Origin: Eutreptiella sp. 'Long Island Sound 2002'
Lineage: Eukaryota > Euglenozoa > Euglenophyceae > Eutreptiales > Eutreptiaceae
Direction: 5' to 3'
Assembly (NCBI GenBank): GCA_964036045.1
Contig: OZ038388.1
Coordinates: 31,641,759 to 31,705,758, forward strand
Length of the DNA stretch: 64,000 nt
In this document: positions 11,391 to 21,761 of the stretch, piece by piece
Layout: the number at the start of each line of letters is the position of its first letter
How positions within the stretch are numbered: position 1 is the stretch's first letter
Position numbers and translations under genes: made by a program
The notes under the pieces: model-generated
The model's input: only the letters and a program-made list of their open reading frames with translations
Database searches by the model: none
What the model was told of the DNA's origin: nothing

Positions 11391-12956
11391 TTGAATTATG
11401 CACGTGAAACCTTGGCAAGCCAATCAACACAAGCCATTCAGCACATGTGGGAGAGAGGCGATGAGATAGAACCGCCCGGATCCGTTGTGGATGAAGATGA
11501 GGAAGCCATGCTGCAATCGGTTGCAGGCCCATCACCTGATGAGTTTACGAGATCAAAGGTTGGCACATCTCTTGCTTCAACTGTGAGAGGCTTTTGGGAG
11601 CAAACTGGAATGGATAGATTTCCGGTTCAACCTGCAGCCAATTTGGAGAGTTGTGAGTCTTTGGAGGCCTTGGTGCGAGCTATACTGGATGAGAAGGTGG
11701 ACACCGTAGATATGGTGGCGTTGGCCAAAGAGTGGCACAAAAAAGTCGGAGTATGCGAGGACATTCAATCTTGCGGGTGCTGCGGAGTGAGAGATTTCCA
11801 ACAAGTGAAGGAAGTGGAGGTATCCAAGTTGGACCTTTTAATGTTGGACACAGAACAAGTTTCATGGTACCATGGGATTCCCATTCAGTATCGCAAGTAT
11901 GCCGCGGTCTTTGAACAAGACACAACGCTATATTGGTTGCACCATGATCTTGTATCTAATGGTGCAGCGCAATTGTGTAATTCATGTCATCGGAGTTTGT
12001 TTCATCCAAAGAAAGGTCAAGTGCCACCAAATGCCATTGCTAGTGGCAAGCATTTTGGTAAGCGATGCGACTTACCAGAGTTAACGGATTTGGAGGAGCG
12101 TATGTTGGGACGAGTGCGGACGAAAGTAAACACCGTGAACCTTGTTAGTGCCAAGAATGGTGCAACATCGCAATGGGGTGTTCGAGGACATGCTATTTCT
12201 GTACCGCATGATGGTCCCGAAGTGTTGGCAGCACGTCTACCGGATGTAGAGGCTCTTGTGGGTACGAAGGTCATTTTTGTGGGACCGCGCCGTGATGCGG
12301 AGGCAATGCGTCGTGATCAACACTGCAAAGACCGAGTAGAGCGAATCTTCACACCGCGATTGGATCGATTGGTTCAATGGTTGCGACTTTTGAAAGTGAT
12401 CAATCCGGAATATGCCAACGTCGAAATCTTGGAGGTTGCACCACCTGAAGTGGTTGAGTTTCCAAATGCCGTATTTGACAATATGTCCATTGGTGATCAT
12501 CCAGACGTGATTGCAGCCGAAAAGCAATCCGGTGCGGACATTGCAGGAGCAAGAAAAGGTGACTTGGATGATGGTGAGGTAATATTCGATGCTGTTATGC
12601 TGTCGGATGGAGCATTATTGAATCGAGATGGGAACGATGTGCCACAAGTTCTTCAATCTATCAAGGAGGTGCTAGCGGACCGTCGTAACAGTATAGTTCG
12701 ACGAGAAGAGGTTGCCATGAACGAGTTTGAGGCCAATGACCGCCTTTTGACGTTGTCCTTTCCTTCGTTGTTTATGTTTGGAAGTGGTATAAAGCGGCCA
12801 TGTGGAGTTTCGGAAGTGGATACAAGGCACATGTTGTTGCAATATGATAATCGCTTTGCTGAAGCCCGGTCATTGGCCTCAAACTCGTTCATGGCAACTT
12901 CTTCTCGTCGAACTGAACTGTTACGACGGTCCGCTAGCATCTCCTTGATAGATTGA
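11391..12956 (+). pseudogene. Helitron Rep/helicase N-terminal part, copy 1, truncated by inversion
   Basis: In frame with the preceding zinc-ribbon ORF, separated from it only by the TAA at 11367-11369. The first ATG is 11445 (MWERGDEIEPPG). It contains a Cys-rich segment (SCGCCGVRDF, LCNSCHRSLFHP) and the conserved block LPELTDLEERMLGRVR with WGVRGHAISVPHDGP that usually precedes the Helitron Rep domain (a DUF6570-like region). Genuine sequence ends at 12868 (NRFAEAR); the last 29 codons read antisense through the inverted insertion. The rest of the protein resumes at 14733. Copy 2 shows the uninterrupted arrangement, so this is a disrupted copy. Confidence 0.85.
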
Positions 12957-13572
12957 AGAACTTGTGGCACATCGTTCCCATCTCGATTCAATAATGCTCC
13001 ATCCGACAGCATAACGGCATCCAATATTACCTCCCCATTATCCAAGTCACCTTTTCTTGCTCTTGCAATGTCCGCACCGGATTGCTTTTCGGCTGCAATC
13101 ACTTCTTGATGATCACCAATGGACATATTGTCAAATACGGCATTTGGAAACTCAACCACTTCAGGTGGTGCAACCTCCAAGATTTCGACGTTGGCATATT
13201 CCGGATTGATCACTTTCAAAACTCGCAACCATTGAACCAATCGATCCCATCGCGGTGTGAAGATTCGCTCTACTCGTTCTTTGCAGTGTTGATCACGACG
13301 CATAGCCTCCGCATCACGGCGCAGTCCCACAAAAATGACCTTCGTACCTACAAGACCCTCTACATCCGGTAGACGTGCTGCCAACACTTCGGGTCCATCA
13401 TGCGGTACAGAAATGGCATGTCCTCGAACACCCCATTGCGATGTTGCACCATTCTTGGCACTAACAAGCTTCACGGTGTTTACTTTCGTCCGCACTCGTC
13501 CAAACATACGCTCCTGCAAATCCATTAATTCCGGTAAGTCGCATCGCTTACCAAAATGCTTGCCACTAGCAA
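12869..13572 (-). pseudogene. Inverted duplicate of 12037-12740 (segment B')
   Basis: Reverse complement of 12037-12740, both 704 bases. On the minus strand it reads the block from GKHFGKRCDL to EAND, with a few differences such as LQERMF for LEERML. It begins directly after NRFAEAR of the forward copy and ends at TGCCACTAGCAA. The substitutions show it is not a simple perfect foldback error. Confidence 0.9.
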
Positions 13573-14730
13573 GGTTTCAACTACACGTCCATAACAAGGA
13601 TGTGGCCGTTGCAACTCCCATATGACGAGAACACAGCTTACCTTTTCATCATTGGCATCGAATTCTACTTCCGACTCATACATCCGGATGTTGTGCCTTC
13701 CTGAAGGGGTATGATACGCCACAAAGAAATGTGGCCGTGTTTCACTGTACCCTTCTCTTGCTGCACGAGGCAATCCAAAACGGCACCCGCTCTTTCCTGC
13801 TGGTGGTTTGCCGCAACTAGCAATGAGACACCTGTGGATTTGAATGTGTCCAAAGACCTTGGAGGCAAACTGTTCAATTTCCCGTGCCGCTTCATGGGGG
13901 TTGTCCGGCAATGGAGGCAAAAGTTGCTTCTCCTCTAGCATCCGTGGGGCTTCAACCTTGTGCTTTAGTCTATGCTCATAATCCTGGTGAATATGGGCAT
14001 CCAATGCGGCACATATTTGTTGATCCAACACCGTGGCAACAGCTTTCACAAGCTCCCTATTCCCCACAACCATGTCCAACAACCATGGGGGAATGCCACC
14101 CCAAAAGTCACTATGGAAATGGAGAGAGCCTCGGCCTTGGCACTCGTAGCATGTGCAATGGGCCATACATGTACCAAATAGACCCTTCTTACGGTTGCAC
14201 ACCGCACGATCTTTCTTGGTTTGCTTGGAACTCGGAAGACCTAGCCAAACCTCCAAGAAAGCCCGCACTTGTCACTCAAAAATGCGTGCGGGGCCACAGG
14301 GTTCTTGGATAACGCTTCAAATCGCCGCGAAACCTCCGGCAATGGAACACGGGCTTGGCGATCACCCATCGACAAACATAAAGACAACTCGTTGTCTATA
14401 TCATTTGGTGCAACCGTGTAGAAGAGACCTGGAGGCCCAAAGAACAGCATCATACTATTCATCTTCCCCATCACGGCATACCGCTCCGAAGTGCTGAAGG
14501 GCACCGCTGCATGGCAAGTCCGGAACAAAGGCATGAATGTGTGCACAAGGTGTCGCGCTTCTTTTCCTTGGGGGTTTGCTTCTGCCTTCTTCGAATCTGC
14601 CTCAAGACTGGGCGTGTTGATGGCCGTCTCAAATGCCTTCATTCGATTGGGATTGGCATAAATGGCGTCCCTGACGCTTCGCAATGCTGTGTGGCGAAAC
14701 TTTTGATTAAAGAGCAACAAACAAAAGTCG
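13573..14730 (-). pseudogene. Inverted duplicate of 14861-16019 (segment C')
   Basis: Reverse complement of 14861-16019, 1158 against 1159 bases. On the minus strand it carries the Rep region from the DFCLLLFNQ block through the HUH motif to PCYGRVVET, and is joined there to segment B'. A one-base deletion after SKNPVA shifts its frame, so it is non-functional. Differences from the forward copy include FLEVWLG for FLEILLG and LHFHSDFWGG for LHFHGHFWGG. Confidence 0.9.
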
Positions 14731-17700
14731 CGCGCCTTTTGACGTTGTCCTTTCCCTCGTTGTTTATGTTTGGAAGTGGTATCAAGCGGCCATGTGGAGT
14801 TTCGGAAGCGGATACAAGGCACATGTTGTTGCAATATGATAATCGCTTTGCTGAAGCCCGCGACTTTTGTTTGTTGCTCTTTAATCAAAAGTTTCGCCAC
14901 ACAGCATTGCGAAGCGTCAGAGACGCAATTTATGCCAATCCCAATCGAATGAAGGCATTTGAGATGGCCATCAACACGCCCAATCTTGAGGAAGATTTGA
15001 AGAAGGCAGAAGCAAACCCCCAAGGAAAAGAAGCGCGACACCTTGTGCACACATTCATGCCTTTGTTCCGGACTTGCCATGCAGCGGTGCCCTTCAGCGC
15101 TTCGGAGTGGTATGCCGTGATGGGGAAGATGAATAGTATGATGCTGTTCTTTGGGCCTCCAGGTCTCTTCTACACGGTTGCACCAAATGATATAGACAAC
15201 GAGTTGTCTTTATGTTTGTCGATGGGTGATCGCCAAGCCCGTGTTCCATTGCCGGAGGTTTCGCGGCGATTTGAAGCATTATCCAAGAACCCTGTGGCCG
15301 CCGCACGCATTTTTGAGCGACAAGTGCGGGCTTTCTTGGAGATTTTGCTAGGTCTTCCGAGTTCCAAGCAAACCAAGAAAGATCGTGCGGTGTGCAACCG
15401 TAAGAAGGGTCTATTTGGTACATGTGTGGCCCATTGCACATGCTACGAGTGCCAAGGCCGAGGCTCTCTCCATTTCCATGGTCACTTTTGGGGTGGCATT
15501 CCCCCATGGTTGTTGGACATGGTTGTGGGGAATAGGGAGCTTGTGAAAGCTGTTGCCACGGTGTTGGATCAACAAATATGTGCCGCATTGGATGCCCATA
15601 TTCACCAGGATTATGAGCATAGACTAAAGCACAAGGTTGAAGCCCCACGGATGCTAGAGGAGAAGCAACTTTTGCCTCCATTGCCGGACGACCCCCATGA
15701 AGCGGCACGGGAAATTGAACAGTTTGCCTCCAAGGTCTTTGGACACATTCAAATCCGCAGGTGTCTCATTGCTAGTTGCGGTAAACCACCAGAAGGAAAG
15801 AGCGGGTGCCGTTTTGGATTGCCTCGTGCAGCAAGAGAAGGGTACAGTGAAACACGGCCACATTTCTTTGTGGCGTATCATACCCCTTCAGGAAGGCACA
15901 ACATCCGGATGTATGAGTCGGAAGTAGAATTCGATGCCAATGATGAAAAGGTAAGCCGTGTTCTCGTCATATGGGAGTTGCAACGGCCACATCCTTGTTA
16001 TGGACGTGTAGTTGAAACCAACAAACTCTTGGCCTACCTGTATGCTAGCAACACAAATGTGCAATTCTTTGGAGGTGAGGACGTGCTAGTTGCTGTGGCC
16101 AAATACGTTGTTGGTTACTGTAGCAAGAATCCGGTAAGGATTGCCAATGTGTTGAGCACAATTCGTCAAGTGACTCGTGAGGTGGACAAAATGGACACCA
16201 CGGAGTTTGCACAACCCGGAGAGAAGGAGGCCTTGTTGCTAAAGCGCATCATCAACTCGTTGGACAAGAAGGTGGAATTTAGTGCGCAAATGGCAGCCGT
16301 CTCCTTGTTGGGATATCCCTCATGGCATTGCTCTCACACGTTTGCCGTTGTGCATCCTTGGAGCACTGTAACCACCATTCCTACTTTATTCAGTGGAATG
16401 TTGGAAGATGGAGGCGGGGAGAGTACAAGTGATGATGAAGGTCATGCAAACTTGCAGAATACTTGTGTGGATGCGCCATCCATTTCGTCATCTGGCTCAG
16501 ATGTGGTGGATGATGATCCCTTGGCAACATCAAATGTTGATATGCAGCAAGCATCACAAACGCCAACACATCCGCCTCCCAGTGACAATGGCAGAGGTTC
16601 TTCTGAGGATGACCAAGAAGACAACAATACTCTTGTGGAACACCTGAACTCTTTGACAATGGATGTGGCGCAATCCGATGCGGATGCAACATGCCGAGCG
16701 TACCTTTACACAATGGGTGAAGGATTGGAAGCCAGGCAAATTGCTATCACGCCCGCCATCAATTATGCTTGTCGTGGGAAGCGGCTTAGGGCCCTTTGCG
16801 CTCTTGAGTATTATTGTCTCATCAAAATAGAGCAACAGCGTGCAACGGACCCTATTGAAGTTACCGACGGTGTCAATGATGGGCGCCCTGAAAATGCCAT
16901 GTTTGATTTCCATCCCCGGCATGTGCTTGATGATAGTAATTACGTGCAATACCTAGTGTCACAATCTAGGTGCCCTATCTTGGCAGGGAAGCGCATGCCC
17001 GTGTGGCCCGGTGTGGATGGTAGTGCTCGCACAAGGAAGGCATGGGCCAAGTTTGTCATGTGCAATTTCGTTCCTTGGGATATCGAACTACCGCCCCAAA
17101 TCACTTGGAACGATTACTTGCAATGGGAGGAACATTGCAAGACCGCACATGCAAGCTACTTGGAGCGCAGTCGGCATTCCATGGTTGTCCGGTTGAAGAA
17201 GATTGGGCACTATGATCGCTTGCGAAAGTCATTAACGGATGACATTCGAAAGCGTTGTAGGAAGATTTGGGGTGTGAGGCACCCGTTGGATGTTGATTTC
17301 AACGCGGGTAAGGAGATGGCAGAGCTGAAGCAAACGAGAACGGAGGTGAAAGATACCAGGTTCGCCGAAGCGGTGCAGGATATGCAAGAAGCAATTCAAA
17401 AAGCCCAAAACGCAACTAAAAGAGGACGTTCGGCTTCAAGTGAGGAGGTTGATATCCTCAAAGAAGCCTTGAATTTGCAATTGGTGTTGGCACCGGCAAT
17501 GAGTCATGCCTCACGGGAAAAAGAAACAAAGTTTCTTTATGCTTTGGGAGATGATGATCATTACCCACATGGAGATGATATTTACTCCCATGCCCAAAGA
17601 GTATTCAATGATATCAAGGCTGAGGAGGAGTCACCGGAGACAGATGTTTCTTCCACATGTGCTAGTCACATTAGATCAACAGGAAGTCTAGATCAAGAAG

Positions 17701-20198
17701 AGATCATCGACAGGATCACAAATTACGTGAGGTTAGAGGCCACGTGCGACTCATCCGCAAAGCCAATTGCACCTTTAGTCTTCCTACATGCTGGCGGAGG
17801 ATCGGGAAAGAGTTGGGTGGCACGGGAAATCCATGCAAGATTACGACAAAGTTTTGGTTGGAACGTTGTGCGATTTGTTGCTCCATCAGGAATCGCCGCA
17901 AGTAATCTGGCAGAGGGATCTACCATCCATCATGCATTGGGCCTTGCTGTTTTTGATGGAGACAGTGAAACGCTACAATGCGAGAGCGACAAGGCAAAGT
18001 TGCACCGCTTGCGTAAACTTTTTGAAGGTTGCAAAGTGTTGATAGTGGATGAAGTCTCAATGGTTGGATGTCGCATGCTACGGGATATTCATAGCCGCCT
18101 ATGTGAGATCATGCAATGCCAAGATACACCATTTAGCGGTATGTGCGTGGTATTGATGGGTGATTTCGTGCAATTAACGCTTGTTGGTCAAACGGAATTG
18201 TTTGGATCCGTAAAAGTCCAAGTTGGTGGGCAAGACTTGAATGATGTATTTGGCCGGGAATTGTTCCAAAAGTTTGATGAGGTGAGTCTCGTGAAACAAC
18301 ATAGAGCCACGGATCCACAATACGCTGCATCGGTATCCGCCTTCCGTGAGTGGACCACTAGTGCTCTGCAAACACGCATGGAATTCTTGGATACCATTGT
18401 GGAAATCACCCCAGAGGAATTCAAGGACCCTACCTGGCAAGAAACCACAATTGTTAGCATTGATCAAAAGACCGTTCACGCTGTGAATGAAGTCATGCTT
18501 CAACGATTTGCTATTGCTCGAGGATTGCCCATTGTAGCTTGGAGGTTGCCAATGGTTGACAAGTATGAAAAGAAGTTTGGACACAATTCAAATTTCATCT
18601 ATGACACGGTGAAAGACATGACCGCATACTTTGTCCCACAAGCACCTTGTTGCCTCACAAGCAATTTAAGACCAGAGAAAGGATTGTCCAACGGCACCCA
18701 AGGACGGTTGCATAGCATTGTCCTGCATGCCGATGAAGCGCAAAGTAGAGCGCAAGAGATCCGTGATGCGCGTGCTGGTAACGTAGTGATGCTTGAGTTC
18801 CCACCATTTTGTGTCACCATTGCCATTGATGCTTCGGCCTTAAGTACAGGTGGAATGCAACATGACGATGCATCAAAGGTCGTTCTTCCTCTCATGCAAG
18901 TGCAACACAAGATCAACATTCATCGGTACATTGCTGTGCGCACCAAAGGTGGTGGGTCTTTGTACACTCACGCACATCCCTTCCGATTGACCTTTGGATC
19001 GACATATCATGGGGTGCAATGTAGGTCAATGGATAAAATCATCTTGGTCGTGGATGACAAGAGCCTACCTGCGTTGACGTACAACGCCTTCTACGTGGGC
19101 ATTAGCCGGGTTCGCACAGGTGATGGTCTTCGCGTTATTCGGTTGCGGAACCATGAAGAGGCACCGGAAGATTGGCGGGGTCGATTGAAGTCACTTGTTC
19201 CCAAAGTCATGGTTGTTCGATATATGTTGAAAACGAGCTATGAGAATGCTCACAATTTTTTGAAGGCCATGTACCGTGAATGGGATATTGACTACGACAT
19301 GAGAGGCCACGACAAGATAATCCGTCGCAAGGGATCCAAGAAGTCCCCTAAAAAAGGAACATTTCCTTGCGGCAAGCAATGTGGTCGGGTGTTCGCCACT
19401 CCACATCATCGACGACTGCATGAAGCAAGTTGCAAACATAATCCCAGCAATGCCGGCCAAGAAGAGAAAGTACAACATCTTTCCATCGTCGAGCCCCACT
19501 CGAGTGGCAAACGACCAATCAATACACCGTCTCCCGAACCCCGCAAAAGGCAATGTACGGGTACGGATACACACACCCGTGAAAGGCAACAAATGGAAGG
19601 GGATATCATTGACACTGTGCTACAACCCGCATTGGATGAAGACACTTTCATCAACGCCGCTTCCGAAGCACGAACGTTGCTAGATGAACGAGGACAACAA
19701 AGACTAGAACGGAAAGGAAAGCAACGTGTACGTGACAATGAAATCTCACCCACCGCACCTTCAAAGCGGAGACACCGCTCTTCCACATCAACACCGGCAA
19801 CAACATGCCATGCAACTTCACCTCCTAAAGCCTCCTCACTATCGCCACAAACCACCGCACCCCGTGCATGTGCAACGCCCATCCAATCATCGTCGTCATC
19901 TTCTTCTTCCTCCCAATCAATGCATGGTCCGCCCACACCTTGGGTTCCATGCCACATTTCCGCCGTGCCGGGATCCAGATTGGTTGAAATTGGATCACTA
20001 TTGTCAAAGTCCAAGGACAAGGTCACCATGGCTCAAACTCTACTGGGTGCCACAAGTGCTCAAGATGTTCGCAAACATTACTTGAAGCTCAGTGTTCAAC
20101 TGCATCCTGATAAGTCTAAAGACTCTTGGGCCACGGATCGCTTTCAATTGCTTTTGAAGGCATATAATCTCTTGAAGGACAAGTATAAATTGCATTGA
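14511..20198 (+). CDS. Helitron Rep-PIF1 helicase with C2H2-like finger and J-domain, copy 1
   Basis: Open frame of 1895 codons. The first 74 residues are antisense readthrough of the inverted insertion; real Rep/helicase sequence starts at 14733 (RLLTLSFPSLF). The HUH motif LHFHGHFWGG is near residues 320-329 and the two-tyrosine motif KYVVGYCSK near 531-539. An acidic Ser/Asp-rich linker follows. The PIF1-type helicase has Walker A GGGSGKS (Lys 1100), Walker B LIVDEVSMVG (Asp 1180, Glu 1181), GDFVQLTLVG and the arginine-finger motif YVGISRV near 1528. A C2H2-like finger starts near 1618 (CGKQCGRVF then HHRRLHEASCKH), followed by a basic and Ser-rich region. Residues about 1843-1893 form a J-domain with HPDK. 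Helitron proteins nick and unwind DNA for rolling-circle transposition. All helicase motifs look intact, but this copy lacks its collinear N-terminal part. Confidence 0.9.
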   Translation: MASPEQRHECVHKVSRFFSLGVCFCLLRICLKTGRVDGRLKCLHSIGIGINGVPDASQCCVAKLLIKEQQTKVARLLTLSFPSLFMFGSGIKRPCGVSEADTRHMLLQYDNRFAEARDFCLLLFNQKFRHTALRSVRDAIYANPNRMKAFEMAINTPNLEEDLKKAEANPQGKEARHLVHTFMPLFRTCHAAVPFSASEWYAVMGKMNSMMLFFGPPGLFYTVAPNDIDNELSLCLSMGDRQARVPLPEVSRRFEALSKNPVAAARIFERQVRAFLEILLGLPSSKQTKKDRAVCNRKKGLFGTCVAHCTCYECQGRGSLHFHGHFWGGIPPWLLDMVVGNRELVKAVATVLDQQICAALDAHIHQDYEHRLKHKVEAPRMLEEKQLLPPLPDDPHEAAREIEQFASKVFGHIQIRRCLIASCGKPPEGKSGCRFGLPRAAREGYSETRPHFFVAYHTPSGRHNIRMYESEVEFDANDEKVSRVLVIWELQRPHPCYGRVVETNKLLAYLYASNTNVQFFGGEDVLVAVAKYVVGYCSKNPVRIANVLSTIRQVTREVDKMDTTEFAQPGEKEALLLKRIINSLDKKVEFSAQMAAVSLLGYPSWHCSHTFAVVHPWSTVTTIPTLFSGMLEDGGGESTSDDEGHANLQNTCVDAPSISSSGSDVVDDDPLATSNVDMQQASQTPTHPPPSDNGRGSSEDDQEDNNTLVEHLNSLTMDVAQSDADATCRAYLYTMGEGLEARQIAITPAINYACRGKRLRALCALEYYCLIKIEQQRATDPIEVTDGVNDGRPENAMFDFHPRHVLDDSNYVQYLVSQSRCPILAGKRMPVWPGVDGSARTRKAWAKFVMCNFVPWDIELPPQITWNDYLQWEEHCKTAHASYLERSRHSMVVRLKKIGHYDRLRKSLTDDIRKRCRKIWGVRHPLDVDFNAGKEMAELKQTRTEVKDTRFAEAVQDMQEAIQKAQNATKRGRSASSEEVDILKEALNLQLVLAPAMSHASREKETKFLYALGDDDHYPHGDDIYSHAQRVFNDIKAEEESPETDVSSTCASHIRSTGSLDQEEIIDRITNYVRLEATCDSSAKPIAPLVFLHAGGGSGKSWVAREIHARLRQSFGWNVVRFVAPSGIAASNLAEGSTIHHALGLAVFDGDSETLQCESDKAKLHRLRKLFEGCKVLIVDEVSMVGCRMLRDIHSRLCEIMQCQDTPFSGMCVVLMGDFVQLTLVGQTELFGSVKVQVGGQDLNDVFGRELFQKFDEVSLVKQHRATDPQYAASVSAFREWTTSALQTRMEFLDTIVEITPEEFKDPTWQETTIVSIDQKTVHAVNEVMLQRFAIARGLPIVAWRLPMVDKYEKKFGHNSNFIYDTVKDMTAYFVPQAPCCLTSNLRPEKGLSNGTQGRLHSIVLHADEAQSRAQEIRDARAGNVVMLEFPPFCVTIAIDASALSTGGMQHDDASKVVLPLMQVQHKINIHRYIAVRTKGGGSLYTHAHPFRLTFGSTYHGVQCRSMDKIILVVDDKSLPALTYNAFYVGISRVRTGDGLRVIRLRNHEEAPEDWRGRLKSLVPKVMVVRYMLKTSYENAHNFLKAMYREWDIDYDMRGHDKIIRRKGSKKSPKKGTFPCGKQCGRVFATPHHRRLHEASCKHNPSNAGQEEKVQHLSIVEPHSSGKRPINTPSPEPRKRQCTGTDTHTRERQQMEGDIIDTVLQPALDEDTFINAASEARTLLDERGQQRLERKGKQRVRDNEISPTAPSKRRHRSSTSTPATTCHATSPPKASSLSPQTTAPRACATPIQSSSSSSSSSQSMHGPPTPWVPCHISAVPGSRLVEIGSLLSKSKDKVTMAQTLLGATSAQDVRKHYLKLSVQLHPDKSKDSWATDRFQLLLKAYNLLKDKYKLH
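14733..14860 (+). repeat. Second copy of the 128-bp D segment flanking the inversion
   Basis: Matches 12741-12868 in direct orientation (CGCCTTTTGACG to GCTGAAGCCCG), with a few substitutions. The two copies bracket the inverted B'C' block exactly, with two extra bases CG at 14731-14732. Confidence 0.9.
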
Positions 20199-20390
20199 AA
20201 AGCTTCATATGTGCTTCGCCTCAACCGACCGGACTCAAGTAATAGCAATGGCTTGAGCTTCGCAGCCGGTGGCGCCGGCAGCAATATAGTCATTTGCCGT
20301 TGCTTGCCAAAGGTCGAAGGGTGTTTCACATTTTGGACTTTGTAGGGTCAAGAAACATGGATATCGGCTTTTTACAAGTTGCACTCTTTT
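20199..20390 (+). other. 3' flank of Rep/helicase gene, copy 1
   Basis: About 190 bases between the TGA/TAA-terminated Rep/helicase frame and the hairpin array. It is nearly identical to 33397-33590 in copy 2. It contains GCAGCCGGTGGCGCCGGCAG, rich in inverted GCCGGC. I see no gene. Confidence 0.6.
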
Positions 20391-21760
20391 GAAGAAGGGA
20401 TGTTCAGAGTGGGCAAGTGGGCTTTCCCTTGCTGCTGAACAAAGCATTGGCTGGAGTCAAAAAGCAAGGAGTGGGCGTTTGGACAAGGTGGACTTTGTTC
20501 GGGCATGTTCAGAGTGGGCAAGTGGGCTTTCCCTTGCTGCTGAACAAAGCGTTGGCCGGAGTCAAGAACCATGGATTGGTTGATTGTACATGGTGGACTT
20601 TGTGAAAGAGGGGCATGTTCAGAGTGCGCAAATGGGCTTTCCCTTGCTGCTGAACAAAGCATTGCAGTGGGGTCAAGAAACATGGATATGGGCCGTTTAC
20701 AAGGTGCACCCTTTTGAAGAAGGCATGTTCTGAGTGGGCAAGTGGGCGTTCCCTTGCTGCTGAACAAAGCATTGAAGTGGGGTCAAGAAACATGGATATG
20801 GGCTTTTTACAAGTTGCACTCTTTTGAAGAAGGGATGTTCAGAGTGGGCAAGTGGGCTTTCCCTTGCTGCTGAACAAAGCATTGAAGCGGGGTCAAGAAA
20901 CATGGATATGGGCTTTTTACAAGTTGCACTCTCTTGAAGAAGGGAGTTCAGAGTGGGCAAGTGGGCTTTCCCTTGCTGCTGAACAAAGCATTGAAGTGGG
21001 GTCAAGAAACATGGATATGGGCGTTTTACAAGTGGCACTCTTTTGAAGAAGGGATGTTCAGAGTGGGCAAGTGGGCTTTCCCTTGCTGCTGAACAAAGCA
21101 TTGAACTGGGGTCAAGAAACATGGATATGGGCTTTTTACAAGTTGCACTCTTTTGAAGAAGGGATGTTCAGAGTGGGCAAGTGGGCTTTCCCTTGCTGCC
21201 GAACAAAGCATTGGCCGGAGTCAAGAAGCATGGATTGGACGATTGTACAAGGTGGGCTTTATAAGAGAGGGGCATGTTCAGAGTGGGCAAGTGGGCTTTC
21301 CCTTGCTGCTGAACAAAGCATTGAAGTGGGGTCAAGAAACATGAATATGGGCGTTTTACAAGTGGCACTCTTTTGAAGAAGGGATGTTCAGAGTGGGCAA
21401 GTGGGCTTTCCCTTGCTGCTGAACAAAGCATTGAAGTGGGCCTAAGAAACATGAATATCGGCTTTTGACAACTGGCACTCTTTTGAAGAAGGGATCTTCA
21501 GAGTGGGAAAGTGGGCTTTCGCTTGCTGCTAACCAAAGCATTGGCTGGAGTCAAAAAGCAAGGAGTGGGCGTTTGGCAAGGTGGACTTTGTTGGGGCATG
21601 TTCAAAGTGGGCAAGTAGGCTTTCCCTTGCTGCTGAACAAGCATTGGCCGGAGTTTAGAGCATGGATTGGACGATTCTACAAGGTGGACTTTATAAGAGA
21701 GGGGCATGTTCAGAGTGGGCACGTGGGCTTTCCCTTGCTGCTGAACAAAACTCGCAAGTG
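20391..21760 (+). repeat. ~109-bp tandem array built on the GCTTT hairpin, copy 1
   Basis: Thirteen units, with loop positions about 104-113 bases apart (first loop 20421-20425). The core hairpin has outer arms GTTCAG at 20402 and CTGAAC ending 20440, inner arms GCAAG and CTTGC, an unpaired T, then GG, GCTTT, CC. Spacers come in two types, one with AAACATGGATATGGGC and one with AGCATGGATTGGACG. Short open frames (GFPLLLNKAL) are repeat shadows. The array lies on the coding strand just downstream of the Rep/helicase gene. Confidence 0.92.
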
Positions 21761-21761
21761 G

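Noticed and set aside
10424-11423. Minus-strand frames over the 36-bp coding repeat (189-220 codons)
   Set aside because: They are shadows of the plus-strand KEDKQRAGQ repeats; the plus strand has the zinc-ribbon modules and is shared in frame by both copies.
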